Source of the DNA: Verrucomicrobia subdivision 6 bacterium
GTDB lineage: Bacteria > Verrucomicrobiota > Verrucomicrobiia > Methylacidiphilales > Verrucolacustridaceae
NCBI GenBank assembly: GCA_945866245.1
Contig: CAMBGW010000015.1
Span: 1-14,637, forward strand
Reading direction: 5' to 3'
Length of the DNA stretch: 14,637 bases
Below, one piece after another: positions 5,700 to 13,183 of the stretch. The notes under the pieces are model-generated. The model had not been told where the DNA came from and ran no database searches. It saw only the letters and a program-made list of their open reading frames with translations. How positions within the stretch are numbered: the first letter of the stretch is position 1; each line of letters begins with the position of its first letter. The translations under genes were made by a program, and so were the position numbers.

Positions 5700-7290
5700 A
5701 GTTTTGTGTGGCTTGCGCGAAGCCCCTGAAAAGGGGATGCGGCACATCCGGTTTCGAGCGAAACTCTGGATGAAATTGACAAGCTACGAACCAAGGGTGA
5801 TCGGGCAACTCGATAACCTCTACCAGATCTCCCTTCGGGTGAACCCCGCTGATCTTCAGGCCGAACTTCTCCAGCGTTCCGCGGTGGGCGTTGTTAAATT
5901 CGTACCGGTGACGATGGCGCTCCTGAATTTCAACTTGGGCGTAAGCTTTCTGCGCAACTGAGCCAGCAGTCAAACAGCAGATATAACTACCCAATCTCAT
6001 CGTTCCTCCCTTGGTCCCATTCACCGTTTGGCCTGGCAGCAAAGAGATGACCGCCTCTTTGGAGTCCGGCTCAAATTCAGAGCTGTGGGCTCTCTTCAAG
6101 CCCGCGACGCTTCTCGCAAATTCAATCACCGCCACCTGCATCCCAAGACAAAGGCCAAGATAAGGAATCTTTTTCTCCCTCGCGTATTTTGCCGCAGCAA
6201 TCTTTCCTTCGATGCCTCTCTCTCCGAAACCGCCGGGGACAAGGATTCCATCCACACCAGTCAGGAAGGCATCCGCCCCTTGCTTCTCGATCTCCTCCGC
6301 GTCGACCTTGATCAGATCAACTCCCACGTCTTCGCCTGATGCAGCATGGAAAAGGGCCTCGGTAACACTTTTATATGCGTCAGGTACACCAAGATACTTT
6401 CCAACCATGGCAATCTTCGACCGGTGCTTTGGGGCAATCATTCGGCCTACCAGTTTTTCCCAATCTTTCAGGTCTGCCGCGGGTGCCTTGATCCCCAAAT
6501 AAGATAAAACCAATTCATCCATCCTTTCCCGATGGAGCATTAAGGGAACCTCGTAAATCGTGTGCTTTACATCCTGCTCCTCAATGACCGCCTCAACAGA
6601 AACATTACAGAAGTTCGATATCTTTTGCCTGGTTTCGTGATCTACAGGATGTTCGCTGCGACAGACGAGAATCTGCGGCTGGATACCAATTTCACGCAGT
6701 TTTGCAACGCTTTGCTGCGTTGGTTTCGATTTTAATTCTCCCGCGGCTTTGATAAAGGGAACAAGAGTTACGTGAATAAAGAGGCAGTGGCCTGGTCCTG
6801 TTTCCAGCGAGAATTGCCGCAATGCCTCCAAAAAGGGGAGGCCTTCAATATCGCCTGTTGTCCCCCCGATTTCTGTAATCATAATATCGCAATTTTCGTG
6901 CTGGCCCATGTGGCGGAGTCGATTTTTTATCTCATCGGTCACATGCGGAATGACTTGAACTGTTTTGCCGAGATAATCGCCCCGGCGCTCTTTTCTTAAA
7001 ACTTCTTCATAAACTTGGCCTGCGGTCAGGTTGTGTCGCCGAGTCAGATGGCATGAGGTAAATCGTTCATAGTGGCCTAGGTCCAGATCAGTTTCTGCGC
7101 CGTCCTCTAAAACATAAACTTCTCCATGTTGGTAGGGACTCATCGTACCTGGATCAACGTTGAGATAGGGGTCAAACTTCATCAGTCCGACCTTCAGACC
7201 ACGCCTTTCTAGAAGAGTTCCTAAAGCGGCCGCAGTGAGGCCTTTTCCTAAGGAGCTAATCACTCCGCCGGTGATGAAGATGTATTTCAT
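5683..7290 (-). CDS. pyrG: CTP synthase (glutamine-hydrolysing)
   Basis: Converts UTP to CTP with ATP and glutamine. At 535 residues it has normal family length and two domains. The synthase domain holds KYIFITGGVISSLGKGLTAA at the N-terminus, KFDPYLNVDPGTMSP (38-52), GEVYVLEDGAETDLDLGHYE and EIGGTTGDIE (140-149). The class I glutamine amidotransferase domain holds VPGGFGERG (351-359), the nucleophile Cys381 in LGLCLGMQ, and the His507/Glu509 pair in CQFHPEFRSKP. It sits between kdsB and kdsA. The likely logic is that CTP is the co-substrate of KdsB for making CMP-Kdo, so co-expression balances activated Kdo with CTP supply; this role is inferred from context. The ATG overlaps the kdsB stop by 4 bp (ATGA), and no Shine-Dalgarno precedes it. 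Confidence 0.97.
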   Translation of the reverse strand: MKYIFITGGVISSLGKGLTAAALGTLLERRGLKVGLMKFDPYLNVDPGTMSPYQHGEVYVLEDGAETDLDLGHYERFTSCHLTRRHNLTAGQVYEEVLRKERRGDYLGKTVQVIPHVTDEIKNRLRHMGQHENCDIMITEIGGTTGDIEGLPFLEALRQFSLETGPGHCLFIHVTLVPFIKAAGELKSKPTQQSVAKLREIGIQPQILVCRSEHPVDHETRQKISNFCNVSVEAVIEEQDVKHTIYEVPLMLHRERMDELVLSYLGIKAPAADLKDWEKLVGRMIAPKHRSKIAMVGKYLGVPDAYKSVTEALFHAASGEDVGVDLIKVDAEEIEKQGADAFLTGVDGILVPGGFGERGIEGKIAAAKYAREKKIPYLGLCLGMQVAVIEFARSVAGLKRAHSSEFEPDSKEAVISLLPGQTVNGTKGGTMRLGSYICCLTAGSVAQKAYAQVEIQERHRHRYEFNNAHRGTLEKFGLKISGVHPKGDLVEVIELPDHPWFVACQFHPEFRSKPDVPHPLFRGFAQATQNYAKKK

Positions 7291-8024
7291 TTGGAGATAG
7301 TTGTGGCGCGGTCTGCCAGGGCTCGTTCCGCGCGTGTCACGTCCCCCGGCGTGTCCACACCAACAAATTTGAAGCTAAGCATCAGGACTTGAATCGCAAT
7401 CCCGTTCTCCAAGGCACGCAACTGTTCAAGTCGCTCCCGTTTCTCCCCTTCAGAGGGGGGCAACTGAACGATTTTCTGGAGGGTTGCAGGCTGGTAGGCG
7501 TAAAGACCGACATGTTGATGCATCCATTTTGCCCCTTCACTTTCTGCAACCTGCCGCCGAAACCCCAATGCCTTCCCCTCAGGGGTAAAGGCGACCTTCA
7601 CGATGTCCGGCGTATTGAGATCGCTGACCTTATCAAGAGGGGTGGCGATGGTTCCCATGCCGTAGTCTGGACGCAGCCCCTGAATCATTTCATCCAGAAC
7701 AGATCCGCGAATCAGGGGTTCATCACCTTGTAGATTTAAAATCCAATCAGCGGTTTCGTGTACAGTCGCTTCCGCCACCCGATCTGTTCCCGAGGGATGA
7801 TCCGCCCGAGTCATCACTACATCCGCCCCAAAAGAGCGCGCCACTTGAGCAATCGACGGATCATCCGTAGCGATTAAGACCTTTTGTAATGACTTCGACT
7901 CTTTTGCCCCTTCCCAGACCCACTGGATCAGGGGTTTCCCTAAAATTTGTGCCAGCGGTTTTCCAGGAAAGCGGGTCGAGCCATGCCGCGCTGGAATGAC
8001 AGCAACCACTCGGGGCCGTTTCAT
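7287..8024 (-). CDS. kdsB: 3-deoxy-manno-octulosonate cytidylyltransferase (CMP-Kdo synthetase)
   Basis: Activates Kdo with CTP to CMP-Kdo, the donor for lipid A inner-core assembly. The 245-residue protein from ATG 8024 matches the family length. Seen: VVAVIPARHGSTRFPGKPL (6-24) forming the nucleotide loop, VLIATDDPSIA, the HPSGTDRV sugar/nucleotide loop, LNLQGDEPLI with the Mg-binding Asp101, HVGLYAY, ERLEQLRALENGI and FVGVDTPGDV near the C-terminus. Ten extra upstream codons, from 8054, are open but overlap gmhB. The ATG instead shares its A with the gmhB stop (TAATG), a typical coupling junction. The next gene, pyrG, makes its CTP substrate. Confidence 0.96.
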   Translation of the reverse strand: MKRPRVVAVIPARHGSTRFPGKPLAQILGKPLIQWVWEGAKESKSLQKVLIATDDPSIAQVARSFGADVVMTRADHPSGTDRVAEATVHETADWILNLQGDEPLIRGSVLDEMIQGLRPDYGMGTIATPLDKVSDLNTPDIVKVAFTPEGKALGFRRQVAESEGAKWMHQHVGLYAYQPATLQKIVQLPPSEGEKRERLEQLRALENGIAIQVLMLSFKFVGVDTPGDVTRAERALADRATTISK

Positions 8025-8587
8025 TAGGTTTTCCCAACCTCTTTTAAAATCCATTCCTTTGCAGAATCCCAGTCGGGCGCGGAGAAACCCGCCAGCCTAT
8101 CCGCATCCGCAACCTCATCGGGTGGAACGTAAAGCTTGAGCAGCACTGTTTTGCATCCCGCGGAGTGGCCCGCCTGAATATCGCTCAGTCTATTTCCCAC
8201 CATAAAAGAGCGCTCCAACTCGATTCCGAGTTTTGCCCCAGCCTCTTGGATCATTTTAGGGGAGGGCTTGCGTGAGTCATCGTACGGATCGCCCGGGGCA
8301 GCAAAGCAGTGACCGTAGTGTGCGAAAATCTGCCCACCCCCCAGGAGCTCCTCCATGCGTGCGTCAACGGATCGAACTTGGGCTTTTGTGATGTAACCTC
8401 GCCCCACGCCCGACTGGTTTGAGATCACCACAAGGGTGAGATTTGCTTTGCGAAATTGCAGGAGGGCTTCAGATGCCCCGGGCATTAGCTTTACCTTTGC
8501 GGGGTCGCCAAGGTAGGGAACGTTTTCGATTAACGTATCGTCGCGATCGAGAAAGACAGCCCTTTTACCCATGATGTCGGGCGGCAT
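8024..8587 (-). CDS. gmhB: HAD-type heptose 1,7-bisphosphate phosphatase (GmhB-like) with altered metal and catalytic motifs
   Basis: A HAD phosphatase of the HisB-N/GmhB subfamily, 187 residues. GmhB removes the C7 phosphate from D-glycero-D-manno-heptose 1,7-bisphosphate between the two HldE-type steps. Seen: motif I FLDRDDTL (Asp14 nucleophile, Asp16), an ENVPYLGDP segment like the substrate loop, motif II VISNQSGVGRG (Ser56), Lys107 in DSRKPSP, and motif IV as MVGNRLSDIQAGHSAG. Two oddities stand out. The usual GmhB zinc site (Cys-x-His and Cys-x-Cys before RKP) is reduced to GHCFAAPGDPYDDSRKP with a single Cys. The first acidic residue of motif IV (GD in relatives) is Asn132. ATG 8587 has GGAG seven bases upstream and is preferred over ATG 8572. 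It overlaps the kinase gene by 23 bp. Position next to the heptose kinase supports the role. Confidence 0.85.
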   Translation of the reverse strand: MPPDIMGKRAVFLDRDDTLIENVPYLGDPAKVKLMPGASEALLQFRKANLTLVVISNQSGVGRGYITKAQVRSVDARMEELLGGGQIFAHYGHCFAAPGDPYDDSRKPSPKMIQEAGAKLGIELERSFMVGNRLSDIQAGHSAGCKTVLLKLYVPPDEVADADRLAGFSAPDWDSAKEWILKEVGKT

Positions 8588-9575
8588 CGATCAGCTCCGC
8601 AGGGGTTACTGTGGCTGTGCCGAGTTTTCCTACGACGATGCCCGCGCCGAGGTTGGCGAGCTCCGCAGCGACTTTTCCAGGAAGCCCTGCGGCTAAGGCG
8701 GATGCGAGAAGGGAGATAACCGTATCCCCTGCACCAGAAACATCATATACCTCTCGGGCGCGACTCGGAATGGAGAAGGGGGGATGATCGGGCTGAAAGA
8801 GAATCATTCCGTTTTCCCCTAAGGTGAGAAGAAGGTAGTGGCACCCCCAACGCAGGAGCAGCTCCTCTCCCGCAGCAATCCAATCCTCGGGGCGCGAGGA
8901 GTCAGGTTGGCCTAAAGCGCCAAATGCTTCCACCCGGTTGGGCTTAACCAAAGTCGCTCCGTTCCAATCAAGAGGATTATGGATATTTGGATCGACCGCA
9001 GTCGGAACCCCTTTTTTGCGAGCGGCCGTCAGGAGGGAGTCGACAAGCTCTTGGTCGAATAGCCCTTTGCCATAATCTTCTAGGATGAGTGCATGGCAAC
9101 GAGGAAGAACCTGCAATGCCTTTTTCAGCACTGCTTGCCTCTCTTTTGAGGTGAGTTGGCTCGGCTCCTCTCGGTCAACACGGACGACCTGTTGATGCCT
9201 CGCCAAGATACGGGTCTTTACCACTGTTGGAAATCGAGAGGATCTGCAAACACCAGACGTGCCAATCTTTTCATGTCGCAAAAGGCTGAGCAGGCGCTGG
9301 CCGGCAGCATCTGTACCGATTCCACCGCCGATCTCTGCATGGATACCGAGTGCGGCTAAATTTCGACCCACGTTGGCGGCGCCACCTGGGTAGGCTTGCT
9401 CCCGCTCCACATGGACAACCGGAACCGGAGCCTCGGGTGAAATACGAGAAACGCGACCATAGATAAACTCATCGAGCATCAGGTCACCCACGACCAGAAT
9501 TCGCAGTCGTCGAAGTCGCGCTAGGGCCGACTTGAGGCGGGCAGGGGAGAGATGAACTTGAGAAGACAGTGGCAT
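8565..9575 (-). CDS. hldA: D-glycero-beta-D-manno-heptose-7-phosphate kinase (HldE kinase domain / HldA)
   Basis: A PfkB/ribokinase-family kinase of 336 residues that adds the C1 phosphate to heptose 7-phosphate on the way to ADP-heptose for LPS inner core. Seen: RILVVGDLMLDEFIYGRVSR (25-44), SPEAPVPVV, the glycine motif YPGGAANVGRNLAALG (62-77), EDYGKGL, DPNIHNP, LVKPNRVEA and the catalytic DVSGAGDT with Asp284. All are typical of RfaE domain I. The adenylyltransferase domain present in two-domain HldE is absent, so this is a kinase-only form and a separate HldC is expected elsewhere. It is the first gene of the eight-gene LPS operon. GGAG directly abuts the ATG, too close for ordinary Shine-Dalgarno spacing. 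It is divergent from the PHP phosphatase gene, 84 bp apart. Symbols in use include rfaE1 and hldE. Confidence 0.92.
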   Translation of the reverse strand: MPLSSQVHLSPARLKSALARLRRLRILVVGDLMLDEFIYGRVSRISPEAPVPVVHVEREQAYPGGAANVGRNLAALGIHAEIGGGIGTDAAGQRLLSLLRHEKIGTSGVCRSSRFPTVVKTRILARHQQVVRVDREEPSQLTSKERQAVLKKALQVLPRCHALILEDYGKGLFDQELVDSLLTAARKKGVPTAVDPNIHNPLDWNGATLVKPNRVEAFGALGQPDSSRPEDWIAAGEELLLRWGCHYLLLTLGENGMILFQPDHPPFSIPSRAREVYDVSGAGDTVISLLASALAAGLPGKVAAELANLGAGIVVGKLGTATVTPAELIDAARHHG

Positions 9576-9659
9576 CTCCAGATGATGCCGAAAGATGGGT
9601 GTTTGGGCAACGCTCCCCTATGGCCTTGGAAAAGGCTGGGAGATAGGTAGATAGGAGGG
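9576..9659. promoter_or_regulatory. Divergent spacer that should hold promoters for the LPS operon and the hisJ-like pair
   Basis: This 84-bp gap is the only non-coding DNA upstream of the eight-gene minus-strand operon and of the plus-strand pair, so both promoters should lie here or in flanking codons. I see no convincing -35/-10 pair on either strand. Visible structure is limited to a small hairpin (GCCTT, loop GGAA, AAGGC at 9623-9636) and a purine-rich tract with the near-repeat GATAGGTA/GATAGGAG (9642-9657), ending in AGGAGG next to the GTG start. The regulatory call is by position only. Confidence 0.35.
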
Positions 9660-10454
9660 GTGAGGTTTGACTATCACATGCATACCCCTTTGTGTGGTCA
9701 CGCAACGGGGCACCCGCGGGAGTATGCGGCGGAAGCCGTTCGAAAAGGGCTCCAAGAAATCGGCTTTTCGGAGCACAACCCGATGCCCGCGAAGTTTGAT
9801 GATTGGAGAATGGATTGGGTCGATTTCCCTGAATATCTTCGCTTGGTGGAGGAGGCACGGGCCGAGTTTCCCCAACTTCCAATTCGGCTTGGGTTAGAGT
9901 GTGACTTTATTCCTGGAAAAGAGGGGTGGATTCGAGAATTAGCGACCAAGGCTCATTTCGACTATTTCATTGGAGCGGTCCACTACATCACGCCCGATTG
10001 GGATGTGGACAATCCGCTGAAGTTAGCCCGATGGAAGGATCAGCCGGTAGAGGAGGTGTGGACCAAATACTTCAAGGCCATGACCCAAGCAGCGGAAAGC
10101 GGTCTGTTTGATTTCATGGCTCACCCTGATTTAGTGAAAAAATTCGGTCATCGTCCCAAAGGAGATTTGCGTCCCTATTACAAGGATACGCTCGATGCGA
10201 TCGAGGCGGCTGGAATCGCAATGGAAGTCAGCACGGCTGGATTGCGTAAAGAGGTAATGGAAATCTATCCCTCCAAGACATTCATCGAAGAGGCTTTTCG
10301 AAGAAAGATACCGATTTTAATCTCCTCCGATGCACACGCTCCTGCGGAAGTGGGTTATGAGTTCGATCGAGCAGTTGCACTGGTTCAAGAGGTTGGGTAT
10401 CGGGAGCTGTCCAGTTTTCGCGGTCGAAAAAGGGTCTCGGTGCCATTGGGATAA
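9660..10454 (+). CDS. PHP-family histidinol-phosphatase (HisJ/HisK type)
   Basis: A cytoplasmic PHP-domain phosphoesterase of 264 residues, most like the histidinol-phosphatase that converts histidinol phosphate to histidinol in histidine synthesis. The full set of metal-ligand candidates is visible: His6 and His8 in DYHMHTPLCGH, His14, His39 in FSEHNPM, Glu80 in GLECDF, His108 in GAVHYI, His155 in MAHPDL, and Asp224/His226 in SSDAHAP. The start must be the GTG at 9660: the next in-frame ATG (9678) would remove His6 of the metal site, and an in-frame TAG lies at 9648. AGGAGG (9653-9658) almost touches the GTG. No other his gene is nearby, so a different phosphomonoester substrate is possible. 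The secreted transglutaminase-like gene follows after 4 bp. Confidence 0.82.
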   Translation: MRFDYHMHTPLCGHATGHPREYAAEAVRKGLQEIGFSEHNPMPAKFDDWRMDWVDFPEYLRLVEEARAEFPQLPIRLGLECDFIPGKEGWIRELATKAHFDYFIGAVHYITPDWDVDNPLKLARWKDQPVEEVWTKYFKAMTQAAESGLFDFMAHPDLVKKFGHRPKGDLRPYYKDTLDAIEAAGIAMEVSTAGLRKEVMEIYPSKTFIEEAFRRKIPILISSDAHAPAEVGYEFDRAVALVQEVGYRELSSFRGRKRVSVPLG

Positions 10455-10458
10455 GGTT

Positions 10459-12123
10459 GTGAGAGGGCTCCTCTTTGCTTTGGGGTCGACCGTTTTCTTT
10501 ATTTCTTCTGCTGGTGCAGCCACTTGGTGGGAGGCTCACCCTGACCCAGCTACTTGGGCTCATGAGAAATTATTGCTAGGTGACACGCTTCGGTCTGAAT
10601 TTAAGAAAAAGAAACCTTCTGATATTCAGCCAGGAAGCGACGAGGCAGAGCAGTTTCGTCTCTGGCAGTGGCTTGACTGGGCCCGCACCGATTTCACGCC
10701 CGAGGAAGTTTTGGCTTTCCGGACTTTAGGGGAAAAATCCGAACTTCGGCGAGCCGTTCTTGAAAACATCCGACCAGAAGATCATCAGGATGAGGTCCTT
10801 AAAATACTTCTTCAGATGCAAATCGCTTGTCCGGATTGTCTCAAAGAGCTTCCACGTCTTGCCGCGGCCTTGGCCCTTGTTTTTGATCAGCCCTTTCCCA
10901 AAAGATGGCCTCACCGTCAGGTTGCGGCCGATGCAGTTCCCACTGAGCCGGTCGATTCCGTAGCCCGATTGCAGTTGATGGCAGAGTTACAACGGGCGCG
11001 AAGATTTGTGACTGATTTAAGAGACTTTACGGTGAATGAATTGAAATTCGTTATCGATCATCCTTTGGTTGCCTCGGAGATGGAGTGGGCAAGAAAGAAT
11101 GTCGCTGCCAGCCGAAGTGGATTCGGCAAGGTCTTTAGCTCGATTCGTTACGACATTCCTCGTTATGAAGCGAATCAACTGGTTTGGCCCTATCCCGCTT
11201 ACACCTTCTCGGAAATCCGATCCAAGGGTGGAATCTGTGTCGACCAAGCTTACTTTGCTGCGAATACGGGAAAGGCAAAGGGATTGCCCACCCTTTATTT
11301 TTCCGGGCAAGGGGATGATGGCGGACATGCCTGGTTTGGATTCATGGATTCACCAGGTCATTGGGAGACCGACTGTGGGCGGTACGAATCTCAAAACTAC
11401 CCCGTTGGCAACGCGATGGATCCTCAAGTATGGCAGCCTATTTCAGATACCGAGCTTACCTTTTTAGCAAAAGGCAGAGAGAGGTCGTCGGCCCATCAGC
11501 AAGCAAAGCTACTTACCGATATAGGAAAGACCTTGGAAAAGAGTGATCCAGATCGATGGTTGGAAGCAGCGCTGCTTGTTCAGCCCGAATATTTGCCTGC
11601 GTGGAAGGCGCAGGGCGAACTACTGGATGGCGGGAAAGCATCTCCTGAAAAACGGGTGGAGTTTTGGGAGAAGTACACAAAGCGGTTTTCTATCTACCCC
11701 GACTTAAAGGTTATCGGCCAAGAGAAGCTGCTCCAGTTAGCGAAGGAGAGGGGGGATGAGGCGGCAGTGAAGAGTCTTTCCCGCCAAATTCTGGTTCAAA
11801 ACCGAACCCGCCGCTTTGATTTGGGAATCGGGGCCGCCGCCATGGAGGTGGGTGAAAAGATCGAGGCTGGAAAGTGGTCAGAGGCGGAAACGGCCTTCCG
11901 CAGGGCGCTTCGCGAATTCAAGGGCCAGGCCGGGGGGAATCTTTACTACGGGCTTATTGTTCCATTTGTCGAAGCAGCATTAGCGGAGGGGCAGGGCGCC
12001 GTGGCGAAAAATGCTCTAGCGGAAGCACGCCGCATATTGCGTCCTGGAAAAGATACCTTGGTAGGGCGATCACTCATCGAGCTTGAGGCAAAAGCTCTGC
12101 CAGAGAAAAAAAGAGGGAACTGA
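10459..12123 (+). CDS. Secreted transglutaminase-like (papain-fold) protein with helical-repeat C-terminus
   Basis: Predicted exported protein of 554 residues from GTG 10459. The start was chosen because MRGLLFALGSTVFFISSAGA forms a clean signal peptide, while the longer frame from 10330 would overlap the upstream gene and bury the signal. A helical N-terminal region contains a CPDC pair (Cys124, Cys127). The central part resembles the transglutaminase core: GGICVDQAYFAANTGKAKGL with Cys260, GDDGGHAWFGFM with His290, and WETDCGRY with Asp305, giving a Cys-His-Asp triad in the usual order. The C-terminal 200 residues are helical and TPR-like (WLEAALLVQPEYLPAWKAQG; KWSEAETAFRRALREF). Such folds include peptidases and amidases as well as crosslinkers; the substrate is unknown. 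It starts 4 bp after the PHP phosphatase stop, so the two are probably co-transcribed. Confidence 0.7.
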   Translation: MRGLLFALGSTVFFISSAGAATWWEAHPDPATWAHEKLLLGDTLRSEFKKKKPSDIQPGSDEAEQFRLWQWLDWARTDFTPEEVLAFRTLGEKSELRRAVLENIRPEDHQDEVLKILLQMQIACPDCLKELPRLAAALALVFDQPFPKRWPHRQVAADAVPTEPVDSVARLQLMAELQRARRFVTDLRDFTVNELKFVIDHPLVASEMEWARKNVAASRSGFGKVFSSIRYDIPRYEANQLVWPYPAYTFSEIRSKGGICVDQAYFAANTGKAKGLPTLYFSGQGDDGGHAWFGFMDSPGHWETDCGRYESQNYPVGNAMDPQVWQPISDTELTFLAKGRERSSAHQQAKLLTDIGKTLEKSDPDRWLEAALLVQPEYLPAWKAQGELLDGGKASPEKRVEFWEKYTKRFSIYPDLKVIGQEKLLQLAKERGDEAAVKSLSRQILVQNRTRRFDLGIGAAAMEVGEKIEAGKWSEAETAFRRALREFKGQAGGNLYYGLIVPFVEAALAEGQGAVAKNALAEARRILRPGKDTLVGRSLIELEAKALPEKKRGN

Positions 12124-12194
12124 AGTTTTCGCTACGGTTAGTTTGAGTAACTTTGCTGATTTCCGAATCTCCCTAAAAAAAGCCATCGCAAGAG

Positions 12195-13127
12195 CTATTT
12201 GCCCGACTCACCAAGTGTCTTGAGCGGACGATCTGTCACCAGCCAAACGAGGCCGTTTTCTTCGGCCAATTTCTTAGACAGCGCCTCCCCCTGATGCGTC
12301 TTTGGATACTCGATGAGCAGCACGGGCTTTTTTGCCAAAGCCAATGTTTTTAAATGGCCCAGGATTTCATTCGTGTGCGAGGCGGGCTGAAGCTTTTTTC
12401 CATTGGTGAACAGATCCTCGATGGCTTGGGCGCTGATGACGTCGACGAAGTCCTTGTCTGCGACCAGTTGGGAGCCGTTTTGCGGGATGACGAGTGCCGT
12501 GGGGTTTTTTGCGAGGGCGCGAGCAGCGATCGCTTTCACCCAGTCCACCATGTCACGGCGATAGGTCTGCTTGGTGTCCGGGTTGATGCGGTCGTCTTGG
12601 TAACCATCCGCTCCCTGCTCATACGTCTGAAAGCCATCTACGATGTCCAGATACACGCCGTCAAAACCTCGTGCCATTGCATCGTCGATCGCGGGTAGCA
12701 CCAACTTTTGCCATTCGGCGTTCCAATATCTGACCTGATAATTTCCTTTCCACTCCGGATTCTCGATCCCGAGCCACGCCGGTGCGGCAGCGGTTGGCTT
12801 ACCATTGCTGACCCAATCGGAATGCCAGTAGGACCGGTAATCCTCAGCTTCGCCGATCGAAAGGTAGGCGACCACTTTTCGCCCCGCTTTACCACTGCGG
12901 ATGGTGTCGAGGTCCGTCTGCTCCCACGGCGTATCGCTAGCGAAGGTCGCGTCGAGCACGATCCAATCGCGTCCGCTCTCCTTAAGTTTTGCAATCACCG
13001 CAGGTTTTGTTTTAGCGAAAGAATCGGCCTGCAGGATGTAGGCAAACGAGACCGGGTTTGATTCCGCGCATGCAAAGTGTGGCAGCATGAAAGTCAGAAC
13101 GGCGGCACGGAAGGGGAGAACTTTCAT
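12195..13127 (-). CDS. Exported GH114/TM1410-type glycoside hydrolase (polygalactosaminidase-like)
   Basis: A 310-residue protein with a signal peptide (MKVLPFRAAVLTFMLPHFACA, cleavage before ESN), so probably periplasmic or secreted. The rest resembles the TIM-barrel family of endo-alpha-1,4-polygalactosaminidases. Seen: DWIVLDATFASD, VVAYLSIGEAEDYRSYW with Glu93, VRYWNAEWQ, FDGVYLDIVDGF with Asp161, VIPQNGSQL, SAQAIEDLF and LLIEYPKT. The conserved acids at strand ends (Asp59, Glu93, Asp161) are plausible catalytic residues. The enzyme may cut galactosamine-containing polysaccharide, but the substrate is inferred from family only. It follows the exported aldose 1-epimerase by 56 bp on the same strand, likely the same transcript. 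The mRNA has ACCUCCU directly before AUG, the anti-Shine-Dalgarno sequence itself, so initiation must be of another type. Confidence 0.78.
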   Translation of the reverse strand: MKVLPFRAAVLTFMLPHFACAESNPVSFAYILQADSFAKTKPAVIAKLKESGRDWIVLDATFASDTPWEQTDLDTIRSGKAGRKVVAYLSIGEAEDYRSYWHSDWVSNGKPTAAAPAWLGIENPEWKGNYQVRYWNAEWQKLVLPAIDDAMARGFDGVYLDIVDGFQTYEQGADGYQDDRINPDTKQTYRRDMVDWVKAIAARALAKNPTALVIPQNGSQLVADKDFVDVISAQAIEDLFTNGKKLQPASHTNEILGHLKTLALAKKPVLLIEYPKTHQGEALSKKLAEENGLVWLVTDRPLKTLGESGK

Positions 13128-13183
13128 AGGAGGTCTTTAACGTACGGCCGTCCCAGCACAGCAAGGAGCATGTGCAATGCGGA

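Noticed and set aside
9623..9636. Hairpin GCCTT-GGAA-AAGGC as an intrinsic terminator
   Set aside because: The stem has only five pairs, there is no T-tract, and it lies between two divergent starts where no transcript ends.
10330..12123. Longer 597-residue start for the transglutaminase-like gene
   Set aside because: The extra 43 residues overlap the 3' end of the PHP phosphatase gene in another frame and would place the signal peptide internally; GTG 10459, 4 bp after the stop, fits better.
12124..12194. Terminator between the transglutaminase-like gene and the convergent GH114 gene
   Set aside because: Only very short complementary arms (GTTA/TAAC and GCAA/TTGC) and an unpaired A-run are visible; no stable stem followed by a T-tract on either strand.
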